A DNA stretch of 64,000 bases, from the NCBI GenBank assembly GCA_963668445.1, contig OY764335.1, positions 558,001 through 622,000 of the forward strand, in the 5' to 3' direction. The stretch's first letter is position 1, and every line of letters starts with the position of its first letter. The translations under genes and the position numbers were made by a program. The DNA is from Poriferisulfidus sp963668445. GTDB taxonomy: Bacteria > Pseudomonadota > Gammaproteobacteria > Poriferisulfidales > Poriferisulfidaceae. The notes under the pieces were generated by a model. It was not told the origin of the DNA, did not search any database, and was given only the letters and a program-made list of their open reading frames with translations. Shown one piece after another: positions 10,101-18,245 of this stretch.

Positions 10101-13100
10101 GCCAGCGCGTAGCTGAGCGCGCCGTTGCCGCCGGTCGCGGCCGGCAGCACCAGATCGGTGATCGGGCGGCCCTCGGAGTAGGCCTGGTCGGACGGCGCGG
10201 TCACGGCGGGCTGGCTGTTGGACTCGACCGCGAGGCTGAAGGTCGCCGAGTCGGTCTCGCCGTCGGCGTCGGTGACCGCGTACTTCAGGCTGGCGGTGGC
10301 GGCGCTGCCCGGCGTGGTGCCGGACAGGGTGCGGGTGGCGGCGGCGAACGACAGCCAGGCGGGCAGCGCGGTGCCGTCTTCCTTGGTCAGCGCGTAGCTC
10401 AGCGGGGCGTTGCCGCCGGTGGCGGCCGGCAGCTGGTGCGAGACGCTGCGCCCGGTGCCGTAGGTGAGGCCGGCCTGGGACGGCAGGTCCGGGGCGCTGT
10501 TCGCGGCCACCGCGATGGTGAAGGTGGCGGTGGCGGCGTCGCCGTCGGCGTCGGTGGCGGTGTAGGTGTAGCCGGTGGCGGCCTGGGTGCCGCTGGGGGT
10601 GCCGGACAGGGTGCGGGTGGCGGCGTCGAAGCTCAGCCCGGGGGGCAGCGCCGGGGTGCCGCTGGTGCGCGCCAGCGCGTAGCTGAGCGCGCCGTTGCCG
10701 CCGGTCGCGGCCGGCAGCACCAGATCGGTGATCGGGCGGCCCTCGGAGTAGGCCTGGTCGGACGGCGCGGTCACGGCGGGCTGGCTGTTGGACTCGACCG
10801 CGAGGCTGAAGGTCGCCGAGTCGGTCTCGCCGTCGGCGTCGGTGACCGCGTACTTCAGGCTGGCGGTGGCGGCGCTGCCCGGCGTGGTGCCGGACAGGGT
10901 GCGGGTGGCGGCGGCGAACGACAGCCAGGCGGGCAGCGCGGTGCCGTCTTCCTTGGTCAGCGCGTAGCTCAGCGGGGCGTTGCCGCCGGTGGCGGCCGGC
11001 AGCTGGTGCGAGACGCTGCGCCCGGTGCCGTAGGTGAGGCCGGCCTGGGACGGCAGGTCCGGGGCGCTGTTCGCGGCCACCGCGATGGTGAAGGTGGCGG
11101 TGGCGGCGTCGCCGTCGGCGTCGGTGGCGGTGTAGGTGTAGCCGGTGGCGGCCTGGGTGCCGCTGGGGGTGCCGGACAGGGTGCGGGTGGCGGCGTCGAA
11201 GCTCAGCCCGGGGGGCAGCGCCGGGGTGCCGCTGGTGCGCGCCAGCGCGTAGCTGAGCGCGCCGTTGCCGCCGGTCGCGGCCGGCAGCACCAGATCGGTG
11301 ATCGGGCGGCCCTCGGAGTAGGCCTGGTCGGACGGCGCGGTCACGGCGGGCTGGCTGTTGGACTCGACCGCGAGGCTGAAGGTCGCCGAGTCGGTCTCGC
11401 CGTCGGCGTCGGTGACCGCGTACTTCAGGCTGGCGGTGGCGGCGCTGCCCGGCGTGGTGCCGGACAGGGTGCGGGTGGCGGCGGCGAACGACAGCCAGGC
11501 GGGCAGCGCGGTGCCGTCTTCCTTGGTCAGCGCGTAGCTCAGCGGGGCGTTGCCGCCGGTGGCGGCCGGCAGCTGGTGCGAGACGCTGCGCCCGGTGCCG
11601 TAGGTGAGGCCGGCCTGGGACGGCAGGTCCGGGGCGCTGTTCGCGGCCACCGCGATGGTGAAGGTGGCGGTGGCGGCGTCGCCGTCGGCGTCGGTGGCGG
11701 TGTAGGTGTAGCCGGTGGCGGCCTGGGTGCCGCTGGGGGTGCCGGACAGGGTGCGGGTGGCGGCGTCGAAGCTCAGCCCGGGGGGCAGCGCCGGGGTGCC
11801 GCTGGTGCGCGCCAGCGCGTAGCTGAGCGCGCCGTTGCCGCCGGTCGCGGCCGGCAGCACCAGATCGGTGATCGGGCGGCCCTCGGAGTAGGCCTGGTCG
11901 GACGGCGCGGTCACGGCGGGCTGGCTGTTGGACTCGACCGCGAGGCTGAAGGTCGCCGAGTCGGTCTCGCCGTCGGCGTCGGTGACCGCGTACTTCAGGC
12001 TGGCGGTGGCGGCGCTGCCCGGCGTGGTGCCGGACAGGGTGCGGGTGGCGGCGGCGAACGACAGCCAGGCGGGCAGCGCGGTGCCGTCTTCCTTGGTCAG
12101 CGCGTAGCTCAGCGGGGCGTTGCCGCCGGTGGCGGCCGGCAGCTGGTGCGAGACGCTGCGCCCGGTGCCGTAGGTGAGGCCGGCCTGGGACGGCAGGTCC
12201 GGGGCGCTGTTCGCGGCCACCGCGATGGTGAAGGTGGCGGTGGCGGCGTCGCCGTCGGCGTCGGTGGCGGTGTAGGTGTAGCCGGTGGCGGCCTGGGTGC
12301 CGCTGGGGGTGCCGGACAGGGTGCGGGTGGCGGCGTCGAAGCTCAGCCCGGGGGGCAGCGCCGGGGTGCCGCTGGTGCGCGCCAGCGCGTAGCTGAGCGC
12401 GCCGTTGCCGCCGGTCGCGGCCGGCAGCACCAGATCGGTGATCGGGCGGCCCTCGGAGTAGGCCTGGTCGGACGGCGCGGTCACGGCGGGCTGGCTGTTG
12501 GACTCGACCGCGAGGCTGAAGGTCGCCGAGTCGGTCTCGCCGTCGGCGTCGGTGACCGCGTACTTCAGGCTGGCGGTGGCGGCGCTGCCCGGCGTGGTGC
12601 CGGACAGGGTGCGGGTGGCGGCGGCGAACGACAGCCAGGCGGGCAGCGCGGTGCCGTCTTCCTTGGTCAGCGCGTAGCTCAGCGGGGCGTTGCCGCCGGT
12701 GGCGGCCGGCAGCTGGTGCGAGACGCTGCGCCCGGTGCCGTAGGTGAGGCCGGCCTGGGACGGCAGGTCCGGGGCGCTGTTCGCGGCCACCGCGATGGTG
12801 AAGGTGGCGGTGGCGGCGTCGCCGTCGGCGTCGGTGGCGGTGTAGGTGTAGCCGGTGGCGGCCTGGGTGCCGCTGGGGGTGCCGGACAGGGTGCGGGTGG
12901 CGGCGTCGAAGCTCAGCCCGGGGGGCAGCGCCGGGGTGCCGCTGGTGCGCGCCAGCGCGTAGCTGAGCGCGCCGTTGCCGCCGGTCGCGGCCGGCAGCAC
13001 CAGATCGGTGATCGGGCGGCCCTCGGAGTAGGCCTGGTCGGACGGCGCGGTCACGGCGGGCTGGCTGTTGGACTCGACCGCGAGGCTGAAGGTCGCCGAG

Positions 13101-16100
13101 TCGGTCTCGCCGTCGGCGTCGGTGACCGCGTACTTCAGGCTGGCGGTGGCGGCGCTGCCCGGCGTGGTGCCGGACAGGGTGCGGGTGGCGGCGGCGAACG
13201 ACAGCCAGGCGGGCAGCGCGGTGCCGTCTTCCTTGGTCAGCGCGTAGCTCAGCGGGGCGTTGCCGCCGGTGGCGGCCGGCAGCTGGTGCGAGACGCTGCG
13301 CCCGGTGCCGTAGGTGAGGCCGGCCTGGGACGGCAGGTCCGGGGCGCTGTTCGCGGCCACCGCGATGGTGAAGGTGGCGGTGGCGGCGTCGCCGTCGGCG
13401 TCGGTGGCGGTGTAGGTGTAGCCGGTGGCGGCCTGGGTGCCGCTGGGGGTGCCGGACAGGGTGCGGGTGGCGGCGTCGAAGCTCAGCCCGGGGGGCAGCG
13501 CCGGGGTGCCGCTGGTGCGCGCCAGCGCGTAGCTGAGCGCGCCGTTGCCGCCGGTCGCGGCCGGCAGCACCAGATCGGTGATCGGGCGGCCCTCGGAGTA
13601 GGCCTGGTCGGACGGCGCGGTCACGGCGGGCTGGCTGTTGGACTCGACCGCGAGGCTGAAGGTCGCCGAGTCGGTCTCGCCGTCGGCGTCGGTGACCGCG
13701 TACTTCAGGCTGGCGGTGGCGGCGCTGCCCGGCGTGGTGCCGGACAGGGTGCGGGTGGCGGCGGCGAACGACAGCCAGGCGGGCAGCGCGGTGCCGTCTT
13801 CCTTGGTCAGCGCGTAGCTCAGCGGGGCGTTGCCGCCGGTGGCGGCCGGCAGCTGGTGCGAGACGCTGCGCCCGGTGCCGTAGGTGAGGCCGGCCTGGGA
13901 CGGCAGGTCCGGGGCGCTGTTCGCGGCCACCGCGATGGTGAAGGTGGCGGTGGCGGCGTCGCCGTCGGCGTCGGTGGCGGTGTAGGTGTAGCCGGTGGCG
14001 GCCTGGGTGCCGCTGGGGGTGCCGGACAGGGTGCGGGTGGCGGCGTCGAAGCTCAGCCCGGGGGGCAGCGCCGGGGTGCCGCTGGTGCGCGCCAGCGCGT
14101 AGCTGAGCGCGCCGTTGCCGCCGGTCGCGGCCGGCAGCACCAGATCGGTGATCGGGCGGCCCTCGGAGTAGGCCTGGTCGGACGGCGCGGTCACGGCGGG
14201 CTGGCTGTTGGACTCGACCGCGAGGCTGAAGGTCGCCGAGTCGGTCTCGCCGTCGGCGTCGGTGACCGCGTACTTCAGGCTGGCGGTGGCGGCGCTGCCC
14301 GGCGTGGTGCCGGACAGGGTGCGGGTGGCGGCGGCGAACGACAGCCAGGCGGGCAGCGCGGTGCCGTCTTCCTTGGTCAGCGCGTAGCTCAGCGGGGCGT
14401 TGCCGCCGGTGGCGGCCGGCAGCTGGTGCGAGACGCTGCGCCCGGTGCCGTAGGTGAGGCCGGCCTGGGACGGCAGGTCCGGGGCGCTGTTCGCGGCCAC
14501 CGCGATGGTGAAGGTGGCGGTGGCGGCGTCGCCGTCGGCGTCGGTGGCGGTGTAGGTGTAGCCGGTGGCGGCCTGGGTGCCGCTGGGGGTGCCGGACAGG
14601 GTGCGGGTGGCGGCGTCGAAGCTCAGCCCGGGGGGCAGCGCCGGGGTGCCGCTGGTGCGCGCCAGCGCGTAGCTGAGCGCGCCGTTGCCGCCGGTCGCGG
14701 CCGGCAGCACCAGATCGGTGATCGGGCGGCCCTCGGAGTAGGCCTGGTCGGACGGCGCGGTCACGGCGGGCTGGCTGTTGGACTCGACCGCGAGGCTGAA
14801 GGTCGCCGAGTCGGTCTCGCCGTCGGCGTCGGTGACCGCGTACTTCAGGCTGGCGGTGGCGGCGCTGCCCGGCGTGGTGCCGGACAGGGTGCGGGTGGCG
14901 GCGGCGAACGACAGCCAGGCGGGCAGCGCGGTGCCGTCTTCCTTGGTCAGCGCGTAGCTCAGCGGGGCGTTGCCGCCGGTGGCGGCCGGCAGCTGGTGCG
15001 AGACGCTGCGCCCGGTGCCGTAGGTGAGGCCGGCCTGGGACGGCAGGTCCGGGGCGCTGTTCGCGGCCACCGCGATGGTGAAGGTGGCGGTGGCGGCGTC
15101 GCCGTCGGCGTCGGTGGCGGTGTAGGTGTAGCCGGTGGCGGCCTGGGTGCCGCTGGGGGTGCCGGACAGGGTGCGGGTGGCGGCGTCGAAGCTCAGCCCG
15201 GGGGGCAGCGCCGGGGTGCCGCTGGTGCGCGCCAGCGCGTAGCTGAGCGCGCCGTTGCCGCCGGTCGCGGCCGGCAGCACCAGATCGGTGATCGGGCGGC
15301 CCTCGGAGTAGGCCTGGTCGGACGGCGCGGTCACGGCGGGCTGGCTGTTGGACTCGACCGCGAGGCTGAAGGTCGCCGAGTCGGTCTCGCCGTCGGCGTC
15401 GGTGACCGCGTACTTCAGGCTGGCGGTGGCGGCGCTGCCCGGCGTGGTGCCGGACAGGGTGCGGGTGGCGGCGGCGAACGACAGCCAGGCGGGCAGCGCG
15501 GTGCCGTCTTCCTTGGTCAGCGCGTAGCTCAGCGGGGCGTTGCCGCCGGTGGCGGCCGGCAGCTGGTGCGAGACGCTGCGCCCGGTGCCGTAGGTGAGGC
15601 CGGCCTGGGACGGCAGGTCCGGGGTTAGCCTCAGTGGCGTTGCTTTTGCTGTATCTGAAGGGGGGCTGCCACCGGTCGAATTCACCGCACGAATCTGAAA
15701 GGAGTATTCCACCCCGGTGGTCAAGTTGCCAACCGTGTGGCTTGTGGTATTTGCTCCGCTTTTGTTGATATTTCCCCAGATCTCGAATACGCTATCCGTT
15801 TCGGTCTTTTTCCGTATTTGGTATGTCGTAATGTTCGTGTCGGACGGATCCGTCCATTCGAGCAAGACCTGCTGATCGCCTGCAGTGGCCGCGAAGCCGC
15901 TCGGTTTCGCCGGCCTCGGCCTCGGTGTCACCGACACCTCGTCCGATTCTGTGCCATTGCCCACTGGGTTGACCGCTCTGATCTTGAACGTGTATTGGGT
16001 TCCGCTGGTCAATCCGGTGACCGTGTGGCTTGTGGTGGTCGCGCTGCTGGAGCCGATATCCGTCCACCCGCCATAATTGTTCGAGCCTTCTTTTTGCCGG

Positions 16101-17338
16101 TACTGGTATTTCGAAATGCTTGCGTTGGACGGATTGGTCCATCCCAAGAACACCCGAGTTCCATCAAGTGCTTGTGCGGTGAAATTGCTTGGTTTGCCCG
16201 GTGCCGTCAGATTCGCCATTACTGTAGATGAAGAACCAGCACCCGCTGGATTCACTGCACGGAGTTGAAACGTATATTCCGTCTCATTGGTCAATCCGGT
16301 GATCGTGTGGCTTGTGGTGGTTGCGCTGCTGGAGCCGATATCCGTCCATACGCCATAATTGTTTGAGCCTTCTTTTTGCCGGTACTGGTATTTCGAAATG
16401 GTTGTGTCCGACGGATCCGTCCATTTCAATGCCACGCTCTGATTGCCTACTGTCGCGGCAAGGTTGGTCGGGGCCGCTGGCGGAGGCGTTGCCGTTGCTG
16501 TTGCTTCATCCGATTCCAGCCCATCGCCGACTGAGTTGACCGCTCTGATCTTGAACGTGTATTGGGTTCCGTTGGTCAATCCGGTGACCGTGTGGGTCGT
16601 GGTGGTCGCGCTGCTGGAGCCGATATCCGTCCATCCGCCGTAATTGTTCGAGCCTTCCTTTTGCCGGTACTGGTATTTCGAAATGGTTGTGTCCGACGGA
16701 TCCGTCCATTTCAAGTTCATGCTTTTGTCAGCCGGCGTCACGGTGAAGTCGGTTGGTTTGTCCGGCGATGCCGACATGGAAACCGAGTTGGAGCCTAGGG
16801 AGAGTCCGCAGGATGATGATGTATGTTTAAGCCAATTGCTGTCTTTTGTGAACGATGACAGGTTCATGGTGTTGGTGCCGATCTTGACTTTCACGTCAGC
16901 GGTTTTCAGGTTGTTCGGATCCTTATTGAACTGGATCCAGCATTGGCCAGAAGATTGGAAAAAGTCTTTTATTTCGTATGTGGTCCCCCGGAAATCAAAA
17001 TCGTCATCGCTTAAACTCCCATATGTGATGATGAGTGTGCTGTATCCTAGAGAATTGCCGAAACCCTGTGCTGCATTTAACGTGGCACTCCAGAAGAGTC
17101 CTGAATTGGCCGCGTATGTCGGTCGCGCTTCTCCTGTCAGTAGCACTGCAAGCAGCAATAAGAGATGTACTGCCTTGGGTTCCTTGCACATGTCCTGCAA
17201 CCATTTCTCAATGGCCTTACGACAGGGCCGATGGGGGGGGGGGGGGGGGGGGGGGGCTGTAATGTTAGGAATGCGCCGCCTGCTGCCATTCGCTGGCCGG
17301 GCCGGATCAATGCTGGCCAAAGCCTTCCGGAAATCCAT
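4181..17338 (-). CDS. giant autotransporter adhesin with Fn3 and Ig-like repeats
   Basis: Predicted type V secreted surface protein of about 4385 residues. Order of parts: an N-terminal stretch crossed by a poly-proline run coded by the poly-C tract; a Sec signal peptide (MCKEPKAVHLLLLLAVLL then cleavage near PTYA); an unassigned beta-rich domain with LFWSATL; four fibronectin type III domains (about 190-570), each with KYQYRQK/TYQIRKK strands; 17 copies of a 190-residue unit (about 572-3795) made of two He_PIG/cadherin-like Ig domains, each with the DADG turn; one more degenerate Ig unit; and a C-terminal beta barrel (about 4000-4385) ending in ELMF, the terminal aromatic typical of outer-membrane proteins. 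ATG 17338 has GGGAAGG upstream and is in frame with the present tract. ATG 17191 gives a textbook signal peptide but has no proper ribosome site. The likely role is adhesion or aggregation, with expression probably phase-variable. It is monocistronic. Confidence 0.85.
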   Translation of the reverse strand: MDFRKALASIDPARPANGSRRRIPNITAPPPPPPPHRPCRKAIEKWLQDMCKEPKAVHLLLLLAVLLTGEARPTYAANSGLFWSATLNAAQGFGNSLGYSTLIITYGSLSDDDFDFRGTTYEIKDFFQSSGQCWIQFNKDPNNLKTADVKVKIGTNTMNLSSFTKDSNWLKHTSSSCGLSLGSNSVSMSASPDKPTDFTVTPADKSMNLKWTDPSDTTISKYQYRQKEGSNNYGGWTDIGSSSATTTTHTVTGLTNGTQYTFKIRAVNSVGDGLESDEATATATPPPAAPTNLAATVGNQSVALKWTDPSDTTISKYQYRQKEGSNNYGVWTDIGSSSATTTSHTITGLTNETEYTFQLRAVNPAGAGSSSTVMANLTAPGKPSNFTAQALDGTRVFLGWTNPSNASISKYQYRQKEGSNNYGGWTDIGSSSATTTSHTVTGLTSGTQYTFKIRAVNPVGNGTESDEVSVTPRPRPAKPSGFAATAGDQQVLLEWTDPSDTNITTYQIRKKTETDSVFEIWGNINKSGANTTSHTVGNLTTGVEYSFQIRAVNSTGGSPPSDTAKATPLRLTPDLPSQAGLTYGTGRSVSHQLPAATGGNAPLSYALTKEDGTALPAWLSFAAATRTLSGTTPGSAATASLKYAVTDADGETDSATFSLAVESNSQPAVTAPSDQAYSEGRPITDLVLPAATGGNGALSYALARTSGTPALPPGLSFDAATRTLSGTPSGTQAATGYTYTATDADGDAATATFTIAVAANSAPDLPSQAGLTYGTGRSVSHQLPAATGGNAPLSYALTKEDGTALPAWLSFAAATRTLSGTTPGSAATASLKYAVTDADGETDSATFSLAVESNSQPAVTAPSDQAYSEGRPITDLVLPAATGGNGALSYALARTSGTPALPPGLSFDAATRTLSGTPSGTQAATGYTYTATDADGDAATATFTIAVAANSAPDLPSQAGLTYGTGRSVSHQLPAATGGNAPLSYALTKEDGTALPAWLSFAAATRTLSGTTPGSAATASLKYAVTDADGETDSATFSLAVESNSQPAVTAPSDQAYSEGRPITDLVLPAATGGNGALSYALARTSGTPALPPGLSFDAATRTLSGTPSGTQAATGYTYTATDADGDAATATFTIAVAANSAPDLPSQAGLTYGTGRSVSHQLPAATGGNAPLSYALTKEDGTALPAWLSFAAATRTLSGTTPGSAATASLKYAVTDADGETDSATFSLAVESNSQPAVTAPSDQAYSEGRPITDLVLPAATGGNGALSYALARTSGTPALPPGLSFDAATRTLSGTPSGTQAATGYTYTATDADGDAATATFTIAVAANSAPDLPSQAGLTYGTGRSVSHQLPAATGGNAPLSYALTKEDGTALPAWLSFAAATRTLSGTTPGSAATASLKYAVTDADGETDSATFSLAVESNSQPAVTAPSDQAYSEGRPITDLVLPAATGGNGALSYALARTSGTPALPPGLSFDAATRTLSGTPSGTQAATGYTYTATDADGDAATATFTIAVAANSAPDLPSQAGLTYGTGRSVSHQLPAATGGNAPLSYALTKEDGTALPAWLSFAAATRTLSGTTPGSAATASLKYAVTDADGETDSATFSLAVESNSQPAVTAPSDQAYSEGRPITDLVLPAATGGNGALSYALARTSGTPALPPGLSFDAATRTLSGTPSGTQAATGYTYTATDADGDAATATFTIAVAANSAPDLPSQAGLTYGTGRSVSHQLPAATGGNAPLSYALTKEDGTALPAWLSFAAATRTLSGTTPGSAATASLKYAVTDADGETDSATFSLAVESNSQPAVTAPSDQAYSEGRPITDLVLPAATGGNGALSYALARTSGTPALPPGLSFDAATRTLSGTPSGTQAATGYTYTATDADGDAATATFTIAVAANSAPDLPSQAGLTYGTGRSVSHQLPAATGGNAPLSYALTKEDGTALPAWLSFAAATRTLSGTTPGSAATASLKYAVTDADGETDSATFSLAVESNSQPAVTAPSDQAYSEGRPITDLVLPAATGGNGALSYALARTSGTPALPPGLSFDAATRTLSGTPSGTQAATGYTYTATDADGDAATATFTIAVAANSAPDLPSQAGLTYGTGRSVSHQLPAATGGNAPLSYALTKEDGTALPAWLSFAAATRTLSGTTPGSAATASLKYAVTDADGETDSATFSLAVESNSQPAVTAPSDQAYSEGRPITDLVLPAATGGNGALSYALARTSGTPALPPGLSFDAATRTLSGTPSGTQAATGYTYTATDADGDAATATFTIAVAANSAPDLPSQAGLTYGTGRSVSHQLPAATGGNAPLSYALTKEDGTALPAWLSFAAATRTLSGTTPGSAATASLKYAVTDADGETDSATFSLAVESNSQPAVTAPSDQAYSEGRPITDLVLPAATGGNGALSYALARTSGTPALPPGLSFDAATRTLSGTPSGTQAATGYTYTATDADGDAATATFTIAVAANSAPDLPSQAGLTYGTGRSVSHQLPAATGGNAPLSYALTKEDGTALPAWLSFAAATRTLSGTTPGSAATASLKYAVTDADGETDSATFSLAVESNSQPAVTAPSDQAYSEGRPITDLVLPAATGGNGALSYALARTSGTPALPPGLSFDAATRTLSGTPSGTQAATGYTYTATDADGDAATATFTIAVAANSAPDLPSQAGLTYGTGRSVSHQLPAATGGNAPLSYALTKEDGTALPAWLSFAAATRTLSGTTPGSAATASLKYAVTDADGETDSATFSLAVESNSQPAVTAPSDQAYSEGRPITDLVLPAATGGNGALSYALARTSGTPALPPGLSFDAATRTLSGTPSGTQAATGYTYTATDADGDAATATFTIAVAANSAPDLPSQAGLTYGTGRSVSHQLPAATGGNAPLSYALTKEDGTALPAWLSFAAATRTLSGTTPGSAATASLKYAVTDADGETDSATFSLAVESNSQPAVTAPSDQAYSEGRPITDLVLPAATGGNGALSYALARTSGTPALPPGLSFDAATRTLSGTPSGTQAATGYTYTATDADGDAATATFTIAVAANSAPDLPSQAGLTYGTGRSVSHQLPAATGGNAPLSYALTKEDGTALPAWLSFAAATRTLSGTTPGSAATASLKYAVTDADGETDSATFSLAVESNSQPAVTAPSDQAYSEGRPITDLVLPAATGGNGALSYALARTSGTPALPPGLSFDAATRTLSGTPSGTQAATGYTYTATDADGDAATATFTIAVAANSAPDLPSQAGLTYGTGRSVSHQLPAATGGNAPLSYALTKEDGTALPAWLSFAAATRTLSGTTPGSAATASLKYAVTDADGETDSATFSLAVESNSQPAVTAPSDQAYSEGRPITDLVLPAATGGNGALSYALARTSGTPALPPGLSFDAATRTLSGTPSGTQAATGYTYTATDADGDAATATFTIAVAANSAPDLPSQAGLTYGTGRSVSHQLPAATGGNAPLSYALTKEDGTALPAWLSFAAATRTLSGTTPGSAATASLKYAVTDADGETDSATFSLAVESNSQPAVTAPSDQAYSEGRPITDLVLPAATGGNGALSYALARTSGTPALPPGLSFDAATRTLSGTPSGTQAATGYTYTATDADGDAATATFTIAVAANSAPDLPSQAGLTYGTGRSVSHQLPAATGGNAPLSYALTKEDGTALPAWLSFAAATRTLSGTTPGSAATASLKYAVTDADGETDSATFSLAVESNSQPAVTAPSDQAYSEGRPITDLVLPAATGGNGALSYALARTSGTPALPPGLSFDAATRTLSGTPSGTQAATGYTYTATDADGDAATATFTIMVQESIESPPLGPPTLNDTIADQVYARGRRITDLALPLASGGNGALSYALARTSGTPALPPGLSFDAATRTLSGTPSGTQAATGYTYTATDADGNSAAAAFTIAVQTDTIEEKAVLEASLSQIAGSMMASTQQVLNWRFAKPPDDVIRMAGLEPDTSESDRRTLTQPAALDVIERFKAGSVTDEGSRISTTEWLLESTFDFSLNAGSEASHAQWSVWGQGDYTESSGEINGNGHYESDMRSFYVGVDARIQKQWIAGVAVSHRRAHSDYSFGEQGLNGSGTMEMKLTSVHPYAHVDLGDGVGVWMMLGAGEGDIELESLRSGMDSADSEHRDLSMQMASVGLRRELGESERKDHRWALMADAGYVQLEADGEILEIDDLTANAHQVRAGMEYSRTIEDEAGNFTNPYAQAFARYDGGNGSEGVGLELAGGMYFESVVDGWALDVQGRWLAAHSESDYEERGVSVTLKKNPDADGRGLSLMLSPRWGAPTDSSSTMWEENAADLADRSAPNESAAMGVEVGYGMWSPWLRRPIEWFGKAEHSSDLSKMRLGVRFGRETGAMAQWRADVFGEHAASNEANGLSIHLKIELMF
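5955..15624 (-). repeat. 17 tandem copies of a 570-bp unit
   Basis: A head-to-tail array with an exact 570-bp period. The landmark tcgcggccac recurs at 6511, 7081, 7651 and every 570 bases to 15061. By eye all copies are identical, including third codon positions. The last copy stops about 20 bases short at 15624. Each unit codes 190 residues, that is two Ig-like domains (one with GLTYGTGRSVSHQLP, one with DQAYSEGRPITDLVLP). Such identity implies recent amplification or continuous homogenisation by recombination. Copy number is likely variable between clones and may be mis-assembled if reads were short. Confidence 0.97.
17233..17256 (-). repeat. 24-base poly-C (poly-G on plus) tract, putative phase switch
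   Basis: An uninterrupted run of 24 G on the plus strand (C on the coding strand), near the 5' end of the autotransporter gene and downstream of its promoter. With 24 bases the frame from ATG 17338 reads through seven prolines into the signal peptide. With 25 it meets TAA six codons later. With 23 it meets TGA within the signal-peptide region. Tracts this long slip readily during replication, so an on/off switch with one productive length in three is expected. Confidence 0.8.
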
Positions 17339-17521
17339 GCGCGCTAAGCCTTCCCGTGAAAAGCGGAGAATTTGCTCTGGCACCAATTGCGCGGGTTATA
17401 ATCCATAGAGATAGCATCTCCACTATGTTTGAATTCTTGTTGTGGTTAATGTGGGTTTGTTCGTTACTTTCTGTTATGTATTTATTAGTTACATCACATT
17501 TTTGCATGCATGTTTAGGTAT

Positions 17522-17549
17522 CTTATAGCAGATTCCCACAATTTGTCAA
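17522..17549 (-). promoter_or_regulatory. sigma70-type promoter for the autotransporter
   Basis: On the minus strand there is a perfect -35 (TTGACA, 17544-17549), a 16-base spacer and a near-perfect -10 (TATAAG, 17522-17527), with transcription expected to start near 17515. This gives a leader of about 180 bases to ATG 17338, with the poly-C tract about 260 bases into the transcript. A second TTGACA (complement of 17565-17570) lies just upstream. Confidence 0.6.
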
Positions 17550-17578
17550 CAACTGCAAGGCAAATGTCAAACCAAAGC

Positions 17579-18245
17579 CGGAACGACTATGGCGAGAAAA
17601 CTAAGACTTCCCCGAAGGTCCAAAGTGTCAGAAGACTCGGATTCGAAGCGTCAAGTCGGTGTTGAGTTTCAAGGACTGGAGACGGATTTGGAGACTTAAG
17701 GCCGCAGGATTCGACTTGTATCCTTCCTGCCATGATTACGTGCGGATGGTCATAATCAATCTATGGATGACTGCATGAGCATGCTTGATCGGACGCACGA
17801 AACCGTGCATGGCATACATCGGAGCGTATGCCCACAAGGACGGCATCGCCATCGCCCGGGCGCTGTCGGTCGCAATGGGTGGCATCGCCCGTCATTCCAT
17901 GAGTCTTTGCCGCGACGTTCACGATACGGGAGGCTTTGTCGAATGCTGCAGTCGAAGTGTCGCGGCCGGTCTGGGGAACCCTTGATCATGTTCCAGAGTG
18001 CCGGAAAATTCCTAGTAGCAAGACGAAAGCAGCTCGCGACGAACGTGTGATCTTGCAGCAGCCAATCCGCACATAGCAACTTGATCAATCATCGTCATTA
18101 GCAGTGGCACCCTGACTTGGTGCAAACCTCCGCATTCTCCACTACAAGACATGGTATCATGAAATGCTGCATCGCAGAGCTTTCGCCCGACATCGGCGGA
18201 GGTTACGAGCCGGTCACAACATAGCAGCACAATTATTCTCCAACG
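17579..18245. other. no gene recognised between the autotransporter promoter and the next gene
   Basis: About 670 bases upstream of the autotransporter promoter. Short frames exist on both strands (for example 17756-18088 minus and 17763-18050 plus). None has a ribosome site, a recognisable motif or a convincing composition. The sequence is less GC-rich than its neighbours and could be remnant DNA. Confidence 0.5.

Noticed and set aside
5955..15624. CRISPR array
   Set aside because: Repeats are direct, contiguous and 570 bases long without unique spacers, and they encode protein domains. No cas genes.
5555..15628. A 3357-codon open frame antisense to the autotransporter
   Set aside because: It is Gly/Arg/Ala-rich low-complexity translation of the opposite strand of the GC-rich 570-bp array. 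One stop-free unit copied 17 times stays open by construction. No domain or start signal.
17756..18088. Overlapping frames on both strands upstream of the hypothetical gene at 18246
   Set aside because: No ribosome site, no recognisable similarity, and both strands equally open.
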